Positions 33,587-44,473 of a DNA stretch of 64,000 nucleotides are shown here, piece by piece (positions within the stretch are counted from its first letter, which is position 1; every line of letters begins with the position of its first letter). The DNA is from Flaccisagitta enflata. Lineage: Eukaryota > Chaetognatha > Sagittoidea > Aphragmophora. The DNA lies in contig OZ231127.1 in the NCBI GenBank assembly GCA_965153355.1, forward strand, positions 18,166,001 to 18,230,000. Direction: 5' to 3'. The translations under genes were made by a program, and so were the position numbers. The notes under the pieces were generated by a model, which was given only the letters and a program-made list of their open reading frames with translations, was not told where the DNA came from and did not search any database.

Positions 33587-33810
33587 TTTTTAGTTGTGTG
33601 TTATGCAACTCTTCAGTGTACACCCCGCTTTGTCCGTCCGTCCATCCATTGGTTGGTTAATTGGTTAGTTGGTCAGTTGGTCCCCTTTTAACATTTTTGG
33701 CATTTTTGAGCTTTTTGAGCTCACTGCTCCTGCCCAAATACCCTAGTGACCTTTTCTGTCAACATCTCTGCCCACATGCAACTAGGGTAGCCGTGTATCC
33801 GGCCTAGTTT
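33587..33810 (+). mobile_element. Family A short element
   Basis: TTTTTAGTTGTGTGTTATGC with AACTCTTCAGTGTACACCCC at the left; GCCCACATGCAACTAGGGTA and GCCGTGTATCCGGCCTAGTT at the right. Near stem GTTG/CAAC and far CATGCAACT have changed together relative to the GTCG/CGAC copies. It interrupts a tandem unit of the 8.4-kb element. Confidence 0.75.
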
Positions 33811-34042
33811 TGGCAGTAAAATCTTTGGGAAATCTACTCATATGCATAGAATTAGAGGAAAAAGTACTGAAACCAATTGTCAACTGCATCACAATTTTGT
33901 CTTCATAACAACTTCATATGCTCAATCATAAGAAAACTATTTGCTTAAACATTGAAGACAAATGAAAAATGAATGAGAGAAGTTGTTAACTTGTTGTCCA
34001 TTTCATGAGAAATTGTTTTTGGCATTCCACTTGAGCTTTAGG

Positions 34043-34238
34043 AAACAAGGCCAGATGCACGGCTACCGAAGTTGCATGCAGGTGGGCAGGGGCTATATTT
34101 GAGGTCATTAGACCATTTGGGCAGGAGCAGTGAGGTCAGAAAAATAAAATCATAAAAAAAGTAAAGTGTGACCAACCGACCGACCAATCAACCAACAGAC
34201 AAAGCGAGTTGTAGAGTCGCGTACATGCGACTAAAAAA
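34043..34238 (-). mobile_element. Family A short element
   Basis: AAACAAGGCCAGATGCACGG, CTACCGAAGTTGCATGCAGG at the left; AAGCGAGTTGTAGAGTCGCG, TACATGCGACTAAAAAA at the right. Confidence 0.75.
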
Positions 34239-34615
34239 ATTCAAAACAAACTTTTTTCTAAAATCGATGAAAGATGCAGGGTAATACCCCTTTTAGTTTC
34301 TCTCAGCGGCACTCATTTTTACACATACTCTCTCTCTCTCTCTGTTGTTGTGCCCCCCAAAAAATTTCACAAGCTAGAGCTCGCCATGGCTACACCAGCT
34401 ACCCCTTCAAATACACCTCTGTAGTGAGTGGTGGTTGGAGTGTGGATGGGGCTAAGACGCCTCTGCTCATTTATCCGCTACAATATTGAGACCTGCGTTA
34501 CTTGTTCTTAGTGATAACAAGGCCAACACCTATAAGTCGCGTGCAGGACAAAAATAACTGAACTGACCTGACTCCTTATTGTATCTTTTTATTGAAAATC
34601 AGACTTGAAAGCAAC

Positions 34616-35399
34616 CCAAAACAGACCCAAACCAGACTCAAACCAAACTCAAACCAGACTCAAACGAGACTCAAACCAGAATTAAACTAGACCGAAACCA
34701 GACATAAACCAGACATAAACCAGATATAAACCAGACATAAACCAGATATAAACCAGACATAAACCAGATTTAAGCCAGACTCAAACCAGACTCAAACCAG
34801 ACTCAAACCAGACCAAAACTAGGCTCAAACTAGGCTCAAACCAGGCTCAAACCAGGCTCAAACAAGACTCAAACCAAACTCAAACCAGACTCAAACCAGA
34901 CTCAAACCAGACTCAGACCAAAAAGAGACCTAAATCAGACCTAAATCAAACATAAACCAGACAAAAAACAGACATAGACCAGACCTAAACCAGACCTAAC
35001 CCAGACCTAAACCAGACATAAATCAGACATGAACCAGTCTTAAACCAGACTTAAACCAGATGTAAACCAGACTTAAACCAGACTTAAACCAGACTTTAAC
35101 CAGACTTAAACCAGACTTAAACCAGACTTAAACCAGACTTATCTTTAATATCATTTTAACCAGCCTTAAACCATACTTATCTTTAATATCATTTTAACCA
35201 GCAGACTTAAACCAGCAGACTTAAACCATTAGACCAGCAGTCTTAACCCATTAGATTTAAACCAGCAGACTTAAATCAGCAGATTTAAACCAGCTAACTT
35301 TAACCATCAGACTTTACCCAGCAGACTTTAACCAGCAGACTTTAACCAGCAGGCTTCAACCAGCAGACTGTAACCAGCAGACTTTAACCAGCAGACTTT
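34616..35399. repeat. 11-bp minisatellite AAACCAGACTT
   Basis: About 65 diverged units of AAACCAGACTT/AAACCAGACTC, becoming CAGCAGACTTTAAC in the last 200 bp. Confidence 0.9.
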
Positions 35400-36415
35400 A
35401 ACCAAAAATGACCAAAAATGACCAAAAATGATCAAAAATGACCAAAAAACACCAAAATGACCAAAATGACCACAATGACTGAAATGACCAAAAATGACCA
35501 AAAATAACCAAAATGACCAGAATGACCGAAATGACCGAAATGACCAAAAATGACCAAAAATGACCAAAATGACCAAAAATTACCAAAATGACAAAAATGA
35601 CCAAAATGACCAAAATGACCAAAAATGACCAAAATGACCAAAAATGATTGAATATGACCAAAAATGACCAAAATGACCAAAAATGACCAAAAATGACCAA
35701 AATGACCAAAAATGACCAAAAATGACCAAAATGACCAAAAATGACCAAAATGACCAAAATGACCAAAATGACCAAAATGACCAAAAATGACCAAAAATGA
35801 CCAAAATGACCAAAAATGACCAAAAATGATTGAAAATGACCAAAATGACCAAAATGACCAAAATGACCAAAATGACCAAAAATGACCAAAAATGACCAAA
35901 ATGACCAAAAATTACCGAAATGACAAAAATGACCAAAATGACCAAAAATGACAAAATATGACCAAAATGACTAAAAATGACCAAAAATGATCAAAAATGA
36001 CCAAAAAACACCAAAATGACCAAAATGACCAAAAATGACCAAAATGACCAATTATGACCAAAATGACCAAAATGACCAAAAATGACCAAAATGACCAAAA
36101 TGACCGAAAATGACCAAAAATGACCAAAAATGACCAAAATGACCAAAAATGACCAAAAATGATCAAAAATGACCAAAATGACCAAAATGACCAAAAATGA
36201 CTAAAATGACAAAAAATGACCAAAAATGACCAAAAATGACCTAAAATGACCAAAATTAACCAAATATGACCAAAATGACTAAAAATGACCAAAAATGACC
36301 AAAAATGACCAAAATTGATCAAAAATGACCAAAAATGACCAAAAATGACCAAAATGACCAAAATGACCAAAATGACCGAAATGACCAAAAATGACCAAAA
36401 ATGACTAAAAGCAAC
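35400..36415. repeat. 9-10 bp minisatellite AAAATGACC
   Basis: About 105 units of TGACCAAAA/TGACCAAAAA. The VIFGHFW-type frames on the minus strand are translations of this array, not proteins. Confidence 0.95.
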
Positions 36416-36566
36416 CAATAATTCCCAAAAAACAACAAAAAAATGACTCAAAATTACTCCAGATGACCCAAAAAGAAGCAAAAAAGCAAAGTGTTACGGA
36501 CCAACCGACCGACGGACCGACCGACCGACGAAGCGGGTTGTAGAGTCGCGTGCACGCGACTAAAAA

Positions 36567-36862
36567 TTTGGTTAGGACAATTTATCAGAATCTGTATTCA
36601 GTTAAACTTACAGCTAGTTTCTTATAGATGCCTCATGTGGTGAGGGGTAACAAGGGATAGTTTGTTTAAGGTTAGAGGCTGTACTGGGCTGGGTTTAAGG
36701 TTAGTTGCAGTGATAATCTTAAGGTTAAGGGAAGTGTTAGATTTAGGTTAGGTTTGCAGACTGAGGCAAAAAGTGGTCAAACAAGCCCTCCCCCACCCTT
36801 CCCACCACTAGTTACCTCAAAATTGTATGAGTTTTATATAGGATGAATTGTTGCACATGTCA
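36567..36862. other. No gene seen
   Basis: GGTTAAGGTT-like short degenerate repeats around 36,655-36,760; no coding pattern. Confidence 0.4.
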
Positions 36863-36870
36863 CACATTTT

Positions 36871-37066
36871 CAGCCCTGATTTTAGAGCGGGCCCGCGGGC
36901 CCGAGGCCCGTATTTTTGCTGTCGGGCCCGCAAGTTTTTCTCACTGCGGGCCCGACGGGCCCGCTCATATTTGGCTTCATTAATGTTGGTGTGGTATATT
37001 GTTTTTTTTTGTATCACTTATATTTCCTTCTCTCTTTGCTTTCTTTCTTTCTTTCTTTCTTTCTTC

Positions 37067-37113
<47 letters not shown>

Positions 37114-37414
37114 GCTTTCTTTCTTTCTCATGCCCCTTTGCCCCTTAGGCCGGGTATTGCGGAATACATTTTACGTTTGAGCAATTGGTTTTTTTTTCTT
37201 TCCTTCTTTCCTTCTTTTTTTATTTCCTGCTTTCCTTCCTTCTTACTTCTCCTTCCTTTCCTTTCTGTCTTTCTTTCGTATCTAACTTTCTTTCCCTTTC
37301 ATTCTCTTCCTTTCTTTCTGTCTTTTTCTTTTTTCTTTCTTTCTTTTCCTTTTCATTCTTTCTTTCTCTTTTTCTCTTTTCTCTCTCTTTTCATACTCTC
37401 TCCTTCCTCTCTCT

Positions 37415-37452
<38 letters not shown>

Positions 37453-37555
37453 GACAGTAGTTATGTCGGGCCCGCTGTTTTTCTGTCGGGCACGCTAAAT
37501 TTGATGAGAGCGGGCCCGACTGGCCCGCTCAAAAAAATCCCTAAGATCAGGGCTG
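36871..37555. mobile_element. hAT-type MITE with 8-bp target duplication
   Basis: Ends CAGCCCTGATTTTAG and CTAAGATCAGGGCTG are inverted repeats, followed inward by GAGCGGGCCCG/CGGGCCCGCTC blocks. The flanks are the identical octamer CACATTTT (36,863-36,870 and 37,556-37,563), as expected for hAT transposition. The interior is (TTTC)n and pyrimidine-rich sequence. No transposase. Confidence 0.85.
37036..37130. repeat. (TTTC)n microsatellite
   Basis: About 23 TTTC units inside the hAT-type MITE. Confidence 0.95.
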
Positions 37556-37639
37556 CACATTTTCATCCAAACTTTTTCATATGCAGAGGCGAAATCTTGT
37601 TGTTTTCCTTTATCATAGATGGTGTGGTATTTCAGTAGA

Positions 37640-39185
37640 ACTCAATGAGTTTTAGAGCAGTCTTTCAATGAAGCAATTGACAAACATTTCCAGCACACCT
37701 TACTTTTTCTTGATTTAACTCGGAGTTTCCTCTAATTCTATGCATATCTGTAAAATTTCCAAAGATTTTACAGCAAAAAAAGGTTGTTGCATTGGGAACA
37801 TAGATTTTGTGGAGGGGATTCTTCAGTGATGCAGTTGACAAGCATCTTTTAAACACCCTTATTCAAAAATTTGTTTTTCCTCTTATTCTATGCAAAGCTG
37901 TGAAATCTTCTTATTTGAACATAAAATGACTTCCACTTCACACAGTTCTACATGTGTTGTGGATACATCTTGATGCTGTTGACGAGCTGTTTCAGCATAC
38001 CTTGACTGCTCATATGCTTATTAGCACCTTCAGATTTGTAATCGACAAAAAATTTCATGTCTGAATATATTGGTCATGATGAATTTTTGAAAAACATGAA
38101 ATTTCAGCATTTTGCACAGCCTCTTGTGGAAGGGATCCTTCAGTGATGCAATTGACGAGCAGTTCCAGCCCACCCTGATTCAAATCATTGTTAATCCTCT
38201 TATTACATTTACAGCTGCATAGGAGAATTCTCAGAACACTCGCTGCTTAGGTGAAGCTTATATTGTCTTAGTCTTAGCCAGATTCGATTTTTTTTTAAGG
38301 GTTATTTTTTTCTTGATTGAAAACTAGAAAAGTCTGTCACTCCTTTGGCTGAGAAAAGAAAAAAATGCTTCACTGGAATCCTTATTGGATAACCTATTCA
38401 GACAAGTATTTTGATTGGCCAAAGCAGGAAAAGAAATCAATCAAAGGTAAATAAAACAATTAAAAGAGTGAGGTTCATTATTTCAGATGGAAACTTACTT
38501 ATCTGGAAAAAAACTTCTGTCTATAGTTTTACATGATTTATTGAGAGGTCCTTCAATGATGCTGTTGACGAGCTGTTCCAGCATACCTTGACTACTCATA
38601 TGCTTAGTGGCACCTTCAGATTTTCAATCTACACAATATTTCATGTCTGAATACAGTGCATTGATTACAATTGACTTTTTGAAAAACATGATTTTTCATT
38701 ATTTCGCATAGCCTGTTGAGAAAGGGATTCTTCAGTGATGCATTTGACGAGCAGCTCCAACTCACCCTGATTCAAATGTTTGTTTTTCCTCAATCATATT
38801 TAAAGCTGTAAAACTCTATTATCTGAAAATGAAAAAAAAAACTGCTGCATATAGTTTTACAGGATTTATTGAAAGGTCCTTCAATGATGCTGTTGACAAG
38901 CTGTTCCAGCATACCTTGACTGCTCATATGCTTAATGGCACCTTCAGATTGGTAATCTACACAAAATTTCATGTCTGAATATATTGGTCATTATAAATTA
39001 TTGAAAAACATGATTTTTCATCATTTTGCATGGCCTCTCTGTAGAAATGTCTCTGATCTTAGTTAATTCCTAAGCAAAGAAAGCTTCTTCAACTTAGTGA
39101 TTAAACTAACATTTGAAATGATCTTCCTCTGAGAATTGTTACGACCCATAGAGATTTATACCTATACAGGTTTGTCCACTGACTG
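37640..39185 (-). repeat. Right arm: subterminal tandem units
   Basis: Inverted relative to the left arm. CATACCTTGACTGCTCATAT recurs at about 38,000, 38,580 and 38,910, each followed by a CTTCAGTGATGC half-unit. Confidence 0.7.
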
Positions 39186-39189
39186 TAAA

Positions 39190-39312
39190 GTAGTTATGAT
39201 GTGAAAACTTGGTATATTCTTAGTTCATCATGTATGCATCTGATATGCCTCGATAGCCTTATAATTACCATTACCATAGATAGCTTATAAAAGGGCTACC
39301 GCTCTAGTCAGT
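39190..39312 (+). promoter_or_regulatory. Probable 5' LTR end with TATA box
   Basis: Sits just upstream of a tRNA-type primer-binding site and contains TTATAAAAGG near 39,286-39,295, as in an LTR core promoter. The left boundary cannot be seen: the 8.4-kb inverted-repeat element begins at 39,185, so it may have inserted into the LTR. No matching 3' LTR was found after env. Confidence 0.4.
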
Positions 39313-39335
39313 TGGTGGCAGCGGTGGGATTCGAA
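39313..39335 (+). other. Primer-binding site, tRNA-Leu type
   Basis: TGGTGGCAGCGGTGGGATTC plus GAA. From memory this complements CCA and the 3' acceptor/T-arm of a eukaryotic tRNA-Leu over its whole length. Its position between a TATA-containing segment and pol fits a Ty3/Gypsy-type provirus. Confidence 0.55.
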
Positions 39336-39343
39336 TTTCAAAC

Positions 39344-41551
39344 GTGGCAGCAGAGACTGGTGAGGTTACAAAGTTGTCACTGAATGACGACCAGCACAGT
39401 TATGATGTCACGGCAGCGTCGGGTGCAACTTTAAAATCTGGAGACTTTTACTTTCTCTCAGTTCAAACAAAAGACATTCAGCCTGGACACTACAAAATAA
39501 CGCCAGATGATCAACTGACAAAAAGCGGCATCAGAATTCTTCAAGATAACCTGCTCTTTGTCCCAACTTCGCCAAAAAGTAAAGTCTTTCAGACTCTTCT
39601 TCAAATTGTCTTTGAAGGAAAGCCTCATCAACGAGTCTCCATTACTCAAGACACTGTAATTGGGAAAATCACTGAATTAAACAACGTACAAAACATTGAA
39701 GTGGTTTTTGTCAACGAAATTGCTCTCCATGAAAACATTGAACCTGAGAAGCTCTACATCTACCCTAGCCGCGTCACCCCATCAAAGGAGAAGCTTCAAA
39801 ACATTGAGATGGCACAAAAAAATCGTGAAGAATATTGGACCCGTGACGAGCTCAAGTCAAAAAGTGAATGGTTGAATAACATGCCAACCCAATTTCAAGA
39901 AGACATGCTCGACATTTTGGTGGAAAATTCGGCAATCATGTCCCGAGGGATGGTAGATCTAAGGGAAGGAGTAAAAAATTATGAATTGAAGGCCAAAATG
40001 CCAGATAATGTGTTTCTCACAAGCCACTACAAATCTCCCGGTGTGGTTATGGGGACCATTTACAAAAAAAGTCAACAATTCATGATAGACCACGGCCTTG
40101 CAGAGGGAACACAGAAACCAATTGCGGTAAATCCCTTTAGCATAGTATGCAAAAAAAACAAGAAGCTGCCTGCTACAGCAGAAGAAGTGGAGCAATGGTC
40201 ACCTGACCATTTATGGAAAACCGTCAGGGTGATTCAAGACTGCTCACTTCTCACTCCCATGTCAAAAGATGGATCTCAAGGATTTCTTCCTGCCACAACG
40301 GATAATATATGCAAATTGGAAGAAACAACGGAAAAGTCATTTTTTGATATGGCTTCATGCTTCAATCAACTCACAATCTCTGACGAAGTAGATAAAAATG
40401 GAAACTGTCTTCGCGATTTTTTCTGCTTTGTGAGTCAATTGCCTGGATTTGAATATCTAAGGAATTTGAAAATTCCAATGGGATTCACCACATCAATGGA
40501 ACTGTGTTGCTTCATCCTAAAAGCAATCTTGGATCGCTGCAGTGCAGTGCCGTTGCATGCATCGATGGAAGAATTCATGCAATGTATGAAAGATCTAGAC
40601 TACAACAAGACTCCATCTCTTGAAGGCAAAACCTACGACAACCTGTGTTTGAGTTTTGCAGATGATGGTGCTGCTCAATCGCCAACAGAAAATTTTGAGG
40701 AGTACGGGCTCAAAATTCACTCCTTTTACAAAAAGCCCAAAAACCAAATTGAAGCAGCCTATTATCTGCACATGCAAGTCATAAGAAAAGTCTTCAAACA
40801 CATGAAACTTCACAACCTCCTGATTGCCCCTGAAAAAATGAATCTGTTCAGTGGCAAAAATTTCGAGTATCTGGGCCACAAATTTTCACTCATGAGAGAA
40901 TCTCTCTTTTTGATGATGCCTGACAACAAAGTGGAAATAATGGAATCTGTCCCAGTGCCAAAAAACTGTCGAGAAGTGACATCGTTTTTGGGATTTTGCG
41001 GATTTTTCTCCGTTTTGAATCAAAATGGAAAAGCTATGCTTGGGCCAATGCTGAGCCTCATACGGAAAGATACACCCTACAAATGGGGACCCCTGGAGGA
41101 CGAAATGTTCATCAAAGTGAAAGAGACTCTGAAAAACGCGCGAATTGGCGGTTTCTTGAAACTCGCAAATGGAAAAAATCTCCATGAAGTGATAGTCTTC
41201 ACTGATTACTGCCAATCTTCAAAATCAGTCTGTGCCACTGTCTATGTCAAAACTTACACTGATAAATCATTTGAAGTCGCGTTTTTTTGGGGAAAACTAC
41301 TCTCACCCACGTTCCTCAAAAAAAGCCCTTTCCAATGCGAAATTGCGGGCGTCGTGGCCTTTTTGACATCAAACAAATACATGGTGGCTGGAAAGATGGT
41401 CCATGTCTTTTGTGACAACATTGTGGCAGTTGGAATTCTGAAGAGACGCTTCCAACTGGTTGACTCACTCCGTAGTTCACAGAATGCTCCTCTCGATTCA
41501 AGGCGTGCCATTTCGCATCTCTTATGTCAACAGCAAATGCAACGCTGCTGA
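39344..41551 (+). pseudogene. Ty3/Gypsy-like Pol: linker, reverse transcriptase and RNase H (5' part)
   Basis: The frame opens at 39,308, only bases before the PBS, and has no ATG near its start. Residues 1-130 resemble the beta-rich linker after the protease; gag and the protease active site are missing, so there is an internal deletion. Reverse transcriptase follows, with FFDMASCFNQL (first catalytic Asp), LKIPMGFTTSMELCC, and SFADDG (the catalytic Asp pair in an F-A-D-D variant). The connection region has FLGFCGFFSVL. RNase H shows FTDYCQSS, CEIAGV and VFCDN. The frame is lost near 41,460-41,500 in the last RNase H part and ends in a stop; the correct sequence continues in the +1 frame. 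It is not functional as it stands. Confidence 0.8.
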
Positions 41552-42806
41552 TTTTCTCACAAGATTTTCACAGGATCACAACATGACATACGGCGAAATC
41601 TTGGAGCAATCAAACTGCATTCGCGACATGGCATTTTTGGATGAAGAATGCAATCACGGAGAACCAACGTTGAATCAATACTTGGAAAAAAGTCGTGCTA
41701 ACGCGGAACTTGTCAAACAGAAGGCGTCAAAAGATTGGGATAAGAAAAATCTGCGTGAAAACTATCAATCAACGCATTTTTTCCTCAACAAGCACTTTGA
41801 TGACGTCATGGCAGTAGTGAATGGCGACGAGATTCAAGATGAGTTTGATGTTTTACCATCACCCAAAATGGAAGTAAAATCAAAAGAAGAAGACCCATTT
41901 GTGGTTAAATGGGCTCAAAAGGATGATGACGACGTCAAATTTGAAATGCCAGAAGACCAACTTTTTGCGTCATTGAATTGTCCGTCCCTCTTCGTTGAAG
42001 ACGAAGTAGACGACAACGACTTCTTCAAAACAAAAGACAACAAAGATCTCATTCACTTTGTCACAAAAGATGCTCACAACAACGACTTTTCTCCCGAGTA
42101 CATGGCAAAATTACGGCAAGATTCACATTTCATTGCATCAAAACCGTCATTGCACAATACAATCACAAATGGCATGGATGGCATAATAGATGAGAGCGCC
42201 TATGAATCAAGACTCCTGCTGGCAACTTATCTTCAAGAAGCCAATGTCGTTTTCAAAATTCTGAATGTCAACAATCTCGAATCTCAAGAAACTCTTTTCA
42301 CAAGCTACAAAGAGTTGAAAGAAGCGGCTCAAAAATTCAAAATATCGGATTTCTACAAGAAAAAAATGCCATATCTGAGAGAAATCCAAGGTCGCTCAAA
42401 ATCAATCTCACTGATAAAAAGAATTTTGAATGGTGAAAAAGTCGATGACGTGGAGGTGGATTATGAGCGTCGGTCTGACACGCTTTTCACGAAATTACAC
42501 AATAGCATTGAAAGCCTTGTGATGATTGATGGGCTCGTTTTCAAAGCCAAAATGCCGGTAAAAGGTGAATCTCATCAATTCTGCTTGGTCCTTGAGAACT
42601 CGGACGCGGAGAGACGCATGGCTTCTTTGCATGCAAAACAGCACAGGGCTCATGTCTATCTCTACACACTCTTCTGCAAAGACTTCTGGACTCCATCTGC
42701 ATTTCGGTTGGCCTATAATGTCACATCAAGATGCCCAAATTGCGCACAAATGAAAGCAAGAAAGAAAAACAAATGTGCACTGCCAAATCTAACAAGGGAT
42801 GAATAA
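41460..42806 (+). pseudogene. Pol continued: RNase H end and integrase zinc-binding domain
   Basis: Begins in the +1 frame relative to the upstream ORF. RISYVNSKCNAADFLTRF is the expected RNase H C-terminus (NxxADFLTR). A long acidic linker follows, rich in D, E and K. Near the end is the integrase HHCC domain: LHAKQHRAHVYLY, then CPNCAQMKARKKN. The frame ends at 42,806 within a short region that is duplicated on the far side of the fold-back insertion. It shows no start codon of its own and is a continuation of the same pol gene. Confidence 0.75.
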
Positions 42807-42856
42807 ATGGGCCAGATTATAAGATAATGCATGGAAACTCTACTAATAAAAGAACT

Positions 42857-43301
42857 GAAAAAAGATTCAAAGAGCATACAAGCTCCGGTTTTTTGTGTAA
42901 AAATTTCATGAGTCTGGGTCAAATGTTCTAGCCACAACATTAATCTAAAGTGAACTGAGCATTTAGAGGAGAAGCTTTTTGGATATGATTGTGATGCTGA
43001 AAGCTTTTCTTTGAATTGCTCTCATTTCTAAACGGCTTGAGCCACATTTGCCAGATTGGTCTCAAATTAAAGAAAATTTGATAAGCTTTAATTTGGGACC
43101 AATCTCCCATCTGTAACTTAAATCGTTTAGAAATAAGAGCAATTCAAAAAAAAACTTTCAGGATCAAAATCATGTTAAAAGTGCTTTTCCTCTAAATGCT
43201 CATTTTATTTCAAATTGATATTGTGGCTACAATATTTGACCCAGACCCATGAAATTTTTACACAAAAAATCGGAGCTCATGTGCTCTTTGAATCTTTTTT
43301 C
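42857..43301. mobile_element. Fold-back element inserted in integrase
   Basis: Starts GAAAAAAGATTCAAAGAGCA and ends with its reverse complement; the arms of about 200 bp pair with moderate divergence. The centre has CCAGATTGGTCTCAAATTAA and its inverted partner. It splits the integrase gene between the zinc-binding domain and the catalytic core. A ~55-bp host segment (ATGAATAAATGGGCC...ATAATGCATGGAAACTC) occurs on both sides in diverged form. Confidence 0.8.
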
Positions 43302-43360
43302 AAAATTATTTTTGCACTTTTAGAAACAGAATGCCATCGTTTTCTTATATCTAATTTGGC

Positions 43361-44473
43361 ATGATACACCCTGTAACAAGCGATTTGATGAATAAGTGGG
43401 CCGTGGATTATAAAGGGCCGATAATGCATGGAAACTCGAAATACTACATACTAGCCTGTGTAGAGCTGAATCTGCGTCTTGTGCACTTCTCAATTGCAAA
43501 GTCCCTGGAAGCAACGGAAACGGCAAAATTGCTGTTTGAGGGAATTATTGCCAGTTATGGATCAAGCATCGAAATCATCAGTGATCGGGGAAAATCGTTT
43601 TTGAATCGACTCAATCAGGCTCTATTCACTCTTGGATCCATCCATCACAGACTGACAGATGCATATCATCCTCAAAGCTCGATTTCTGAAGGCTTGGCTG
43701 TCAGAAAATTCTCAGGAGCCATGAAAAGTCTGATCGTTGGTCGAAACCTCAATGAATGGCTTTCCAACGTGAAATTTCTTCAAGTTCTACTGAACTCGAG
43801 TCTCATTCATCCGTACCTCAACTCAACTCCTTATCAACTCCTCATGAACTCAAAATCTACGTTCTATCATCCAGTTTTGGAGATGCCAGAGGAAACTCTG
43901 CCCTACAACGAGTTTTGGGAAAAAAGAGTTGATAAATTCCAAAAAATGACGGAAGTGCTCAAAAACAAATATGATACATATTTGTGCATGAAGAATAACC
44001 CAAGAGCCACGGTTCATTCTCTTGGAATTCAAAAAGGACAAAAAATCTGGATTCGCATATTCGCATTCAGCGACCGATTGGCATATCTCTCATCTCTCCT
44101 GCCTAGATTCAAGGCTGCAAAAGTGACAGAAATTCTAGGGAAAACCTCGCTCGTGCTTGAGGACCTGGAAACTGGAAAGAAAATCACGCGACATCTGTCG
44201 GACTGCTATCCAATTAAGCCCGTGGGCAACTACAGCAACTTGTTTCTCAACAGCAAAGCTGCTGTGACCCAGGATGTGGAGGAAGACTTTGGTGGAATGC
44301 CGGCTTCTAACCTGCCTGGAATCTATTTGGACGGAGTGGCGGTGGATGAGATGAAAAAAGAAGAATTGGCCATCAGGCAACATAAGGCCAATGACGTGAC
44401 AGAATCGGAAAAAGTTGAAAACTGGTCAAAACGGCTAAGGAAAAGAGGCGGGAAAATCAACTACAAGGAGTAA
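43361..44473 (+). pseudogene. Pol continued: integrase catalytic core and C-terminal domain
   Basis: Integrase core with the D,D,E residues in order: WAVDYKGP, then IEIISDRGKSF, then PQSSISEGLAVRKF. NSTPYQLLMNSK follows as in Ty3/Gypsy integrases. The C-terminal part has the small beta-barrel-like segment KGQKIWIRIF...KVTEILGKTSLVLEDLETG and a basic tail. The first residues before WAVDY (from the ATG at 43,361) come from the insertion flank. The gene is cut from its N-terminal half by the fold-back, so it cannot make a complete Pol. Confidence 0.8.

Larger units (their letters stand above)
34516..36566 (-). mobile_element. Family A element expanded to 2 kb by two minisatellites
   Basis: Has both family ends: AACAAGGCCAACACCTATAA, GTCGCGTGCAGGAC at the left, and AGCGGGTTGTAGAGTCGCGT, GCACGCGACTAAAAA at the right, with the CCGACCGACGGACC tract just inside. 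The far GTCGCGTGC and the hairpin GTCGCGTGCACGCGAC are intact. Between the ends lie two arrays totalling about 1.8 kb. Confidence 0.75.
30773..39185. mobile_element. 8.4-kb inverted-repeat element with nested insertions
   Basis: The outer ends are inverted copies: CAGTCAGTGGACAAACCGGT at 30,773 and its reverse complement ending at 39,185, flanked on both sides by TAAA (30,769-30,772 and 39,186-39,189), a likely 4-bp target duplication. Homology between the arms continues inward for more than 800 bp. Each arm is made of tandem ~340-bp units carrying a GTCAACAGCATCATTGAAGG half and a GTCAACTGCATCACTGAAGG half. No transposase of its own was recognised. Later insertions inside are a mariner copy, a hairpin MITE, three family A elements and a hAT-type MITE. 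Superfamily is unassigned. Confidence 0.65.

Noticed and set aside
34616-36415. Regular direct repeats resembling a CRISPR array
   Set aside because: Units of 9-11 bp abut without spacers, and the context is eukaryotic.
35328-36481. Long frames made of VIFGHFWSF repeats
   Set aside because: They are read-outs of the AAAATGACC minisatellite, open in several frames.
36848-37638. Phe/Leu/Ser-rich frame of 240 codons
   Set aside because: Translation of (TTTC)n and CT-rich filler inside the hAT-type MITE.
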